The translations under genes were made by a program, and so were the position numbers. Positions 60,970 to 64,000 of a stretch of 64,000 bases of DNA are shown one piece after another. Location of the stretch: contig NC_021674.1 in the NCBI RefSeq assembly GCF_000247815.1, positions 83,630,513 to 83,694,512 on the forward strand, read 5' to 3'. The notes beneath the pieces are model-generated. The model was not told the DNA's origin and did no database searches. It worked only from the letters and a program-made list of their open reading frames with translations. Each line of letters starts with the position of its first letter. Within the stretch, counting starts at the first letter, position 1. This stretch comes from Ficedula albicollis (lineage: Eukaryota; Chordata; Aves; Passeriformes; Muscicapidae).

Positions 60970-62165
60970 ACTAGCAAGGATGGATTTTCAGGAAAAAAAC
61001 ATAGTAATAAATACTCAAACTGTAATTTACAGACGCCTGGATGATGACAAGTAGACCAGTCAGTTTAGAGTTTGTAAATTTGATTTAAGTGTTCCATAAG
61101 ACAAAAAAAGCAGGAGCAGTATATGTCATATCCTCACTTTAGAAAGGTTTGGCACTTTTATATGATATTTCTGAAAACAATTTAAGAGAAAAACCTGTCA
61201 GACAGAGATTTTTGTGAAAGACTATAAATCTTGAGCATTTGGTAACCACTAAAAGTGTTTATTAATGGTAGGTGTCAAAATGGAAGATGTGCCAATCAAC
61301 TTTTGAAGAGGTCTCTTGAAATGGCTCAAGAATTTTTCTGTTAAGAACTTTCACAGCAGAATATACCTATGAAGTTTGCAGATGGCACTGAACTGGAGGG
61401 GGGGGGGAGATGAGAGAACAGGGGAAAACAGGGTTAGAATTTAGGACAATTATGTGAACTTAGGAAATATTGTGCAGTCAATAAAGACATCAAAGATGTT
61501 ATAATGTAGGTAGGTAGAAGGCTGGGTAGTAGTTCTGAAGGGAAAGAATTTGAGTTTGAGAGGAAGGTTTGATTTTAAGCTGAATATTAGTGAATCTAGC
61601 CATGCTGTTATGAAAAAAAGACAAGCACTCCACTAGAATACACAAACACACACACACATACTGATGCATATGTGTAACACAAGAATATAATCTATATTCT
61701 ATATAACAGAACATGTGTAACACAAGAATATAATCTATATCAAATACAGCAGGCTGTTCTCTGGGGATTTTTTTGTCTCAGCCATTAATGAGTAGTGTCT
61801 CCAGCAGTAACAAATATACTCAAGAAAGAAAAAAAAAGGGGGAACAAGTGTAGAGAGTTCAAAGTAATAAAATTGATCTCATAGAGAAAGACTGGTTCAT
61901 TTCAAATGTCTTAGTCTAGAGTGAAAGGACTTAGAGGCCATATATCAAAACATAACCAAAATGGTGATGAGTTCCCCATGCCTTTGAGTGGATATGGTAT
62001 GAAGTAGCTTAAACTGAAGCATTATGAGGAAAATCTCATAGGATGAATAATAAAGTATAGTACTAGGCTTGGAGGGATTGTGAGATAGACAATTCTGAAA
62101 GTTTTTAAGAATAATAGGTTAGAAAGACACCGATCAAGAATAATAAAGGCATGAGAAAACCTGGG
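60970..62165 (+). mobile_element. Old, heavily diverged CR1 LINE, about 1.2 kb
   Basis: Forward order of ancient CR1 landmarks: ACGCCTGGATGATGACAAGT (about 61,033), GCAGGAGCAGTATATGTCATATC then CTCACTTTAGAAAGGTTTGGCA (reverse-transcriptase 'ATATCTTGACTTTAGTAAGG' region, about 61,111), GAAGTTTGCAGATGGCACTGAACTGG (about 61,371), GCTGAATATTAGTGAATCTAG (about 61,579), and TTTTTAAGAATAATAGGTTAGAAAGACACCGATCAAGAAT (3' region, about 62,101). Many stops and indels. It has a later CA microsatellite and a 43-bp duplication within it. Confidence 0.6.
61670..61755. repeat. Two-copy direct repeat, 43-bp period
   Basis: ATGTGTAACACAAGAATATA and the following TCTATAT (28 bp in all) occur at 61,670-61,697 and 61,713-61,740, next to a CA-rich tract (61,640-61,660). 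The intervening 15 bp are AT-rich. Confidence 0.85.
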
Positions 62166-63817
62166 AAAGGAGAAGGACAAGGTAATATCCAAAGGTATCA
62201 TGTCACCTAGTTTTGCCTTAATGACTGAGAAAACCAAAAATTAATGAGACATCTCTCACATTGAAATTGTTTTGGTGTACTAAATATTAAAATTCTGAAG
62301 TTTATTATGGTGTTACTCCTCAGTGTTTACTGCACCACAGTAGCAGAATAAGGTACTAGCAAATGGGGACCTGAGTCTGGTTTCACCAGATGGGAATCTG
62401 GTATCTAAGCCTGGGTAATTTACTTTAAAAGATCTATGCATTTCATGAGTATGGGAGCTAGTCCATAGTATTTGGGCTCATTTTGTCCTGTCTGACCAGT
62501 GCTTTATTCTTTCATGCCTAAGGCACAGCAGTGGATCTGAGATCAGCTCCCCAGTGCAGGATATGCTATCAGCTGGTAGCATCAATCTAATCTGAGAACA
62601 TACAGCTGTACTTCCTGCTTCAACTACAAATTTTTTAGGCATAGAAGGAGTTGAATGTCCAGAGCATCTGGATAAGGAGGGAAGCACATGGCTTGGAGAA
62701 GTCTCTGGTTTCCATAGCCCTTTAAGGGGGTGCATAAGCTGGATGTGAAGCCACAGTCAACACCAGCTGAGCTGTGGTGCTTGGGAGTGCGTTGAGGCAG
62801 AACTGGGCAATGATGTTCTCACCCGAGATTTCAGGCACATTCAGAGCCCAAAAGAAAAGCTTCTCAGTAAAGTTGTCAGTACTGACAATTCTGATTTTGC
62901 GCTTAGAATTACATTTGATTAAATACTTTAGCTCCTCTAGGCTTTGGCTGACTTTTTCCAGCTCCAGTTGTACCACAATACATTTTATTCTCCTTTGAGT
63001 AGCTATCCTGCAAGGATATTTCAATATCACTAATTCAGTGCAGGTTATGAGAAATATAATAAATAACCGATGATACAGAAAAAGGAATATTTCATATTCT
63101 GCACAATTTTATTAGTGTATATTAGTTGACCTTTACGTACAACCTAATTCTTTAGCTCAACAAGCTTCTTTTATTATTAAGTTAGAAGAAAAAAATACTC
63201 TTAAAAGAATATTATAAAGGCTCCGAAGTGTTCCATGGATAGAAAATGTCAAGATAGTTATATATTCTGATATAGACAACAAATTCAAGGTTACATTTTC
63301 CCCACAGGTGACCCCTTCCCACTTCAGCACAAGACATGATTTTTTTTTGCTTCATATGCAGAATTTCCATATTTTGCAGTGTCTTTTTACTATGTATTCT
63401 GTGGTGCTTGTTTCAGCGTTTGAGAGTTTCACAAGCTTAGTCAGGCTTCTTAACAATCTCTGGTATGAGCACAACCTAGCAGAAAGACCAAAAAAAGGCA
63501 CAAATAATTTTAAAAGCAACAATATATCCCCTAGCTGTGGGTATTATTGCAATAAGGTGGGTTCACTTCAAAATAATTTTTTTTTTTTGAAACCTCAGTA
63601 AATAAAATCTCCTTTGTTCAAAGCAAGTTGCCTGATTTCAGCTGTTCCAAGGAGTTATCAAAACTTCTGCAATTACTTAAGACCATAAAATTGTTAAAAG
63701 GGTTATGTTATTTACTCCTGGTACTCTTGGGAACTGTGTTTGCAGGAACAGACAGTAAATACTCTGGAACAAAACCCCTTTAACCGTGATACCATGGGAA
63801 AATATTACTTCTCTCTT
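62166..63817. other. Non-coding stretch with an open minus frame
   Basis: 62,722-63,030 on the minus strand is open for 102 codons (contains SQSLEELKYLIK and FTEKLFFWALNVPEISG), and an acceptor-like CCTTGCAG precedes it. No family was recognised and no donor or neighbouring exon was found. AATAAA lies on the minus strand at about 62,508. This could be a relic of a pseudogene or plain chance. Confidence 0.3.
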
Positions 63818-64000
63818 TTCAGGTTTATGAAGACACACCTGGAGTGTTGTAACCTGGTTTGGGCCATGCAGAGTAAGAGGGAGACTGGCAAACAGGGTGA
63901 GGCCAGTCAAAGATTACTATATTATCAGGAACTGAGGCCATGATACGTTAAGGGAGGCTGAGGCAACCGCATTTGATTTGTCTGGGGAAGAGAAGGCTAA
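63818..64000 (+). mobile_element. CR1 LINE, runs off the window end
   Basis: Forward CR1 central part: GACACACCTGGAGTGTTGTAACCTGGTTTGGGCC, AAGAGGGAGACTGGCAAAC, GAACTGAGGCCATGATACG, GGGAGGCTGAGGCAACCG, TTTGTCTGGGGAAGAGAAGGCTAA. The matching consensus block is 'CACCTGGAGTACTGTGTCCAGTTCTGGGC' to 'CAGCCTGGAGAAGAGAAGGCT'. The 3' end lies beyond the window. Confidence 0.8.

Overview
The window looks like vertebrate nuclear DNA, most likely from a songbird (passerine). It is AT-rich and gene-poor. It carries twelve recognisable CR1 LINE segments of the avian type, including 3' tails that end in the usual TTCTATGATT/TTCTGTGATT-like octamers. It also holds three copies of one avian endogenous-retrovirus LTR family. 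There are no operons, no bacterial signals and no long ORFs. The species call rests on recalled repeat families and was not searched. No complete protein-coding gene could be recognised, so the window is probably intergenic or deep intronic.

Layout. Positions 1-5,000 hold a duplicated T7A21 block, a 3' CR1 tail and a second tandem duplication. LTR copy A lies at about 4,984-6,067 and is followed by AT-rich DNA to 14 kb. A longer CR1 lies at 14.2-14.8 kb. The 18-21 kb region is the most rearranged: LTR copy B is preceded by a 742-bp tandem duplication that includes the first 239 bp of the LTR, and five further short tandem duplications follow in or beside it. From 21 to 31 kb there are more two-copy tandem duplications, three CR1 pieces and two weak candidate exons. 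A run of 380 consecutive C bases sits at 35,241-35,620. LTR copy C (38.56-39.91 kb) holds a long pure CTT/CTTT satellite. The 40-53 kb region is mostly unique AT-rich DNA with a three-copy minisatellite and small CR1 tails. The best candidate exon (terminal, + strand) is at 53,474-53,593. The last 4 kb hold a CR1 piece in reverse orientation, an old and heavily mutated CR1 of about 1.2 kb, and a CR1 that runs off the window.

Nothing here shows genes working together. What stands out is mutational structure: an extreme C homopolymer, and at least sixteen tandem duplications (nearly all two-copy, unit 32-147 bp, plus one of 742 bp), several of them inside or beside retroelements. Many translatable frames of 60-190 codons exist, but nearly all are chance frames in AT-rich DNA or frames across LTR and simple-repeat sequence. 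They are not reported as genes.
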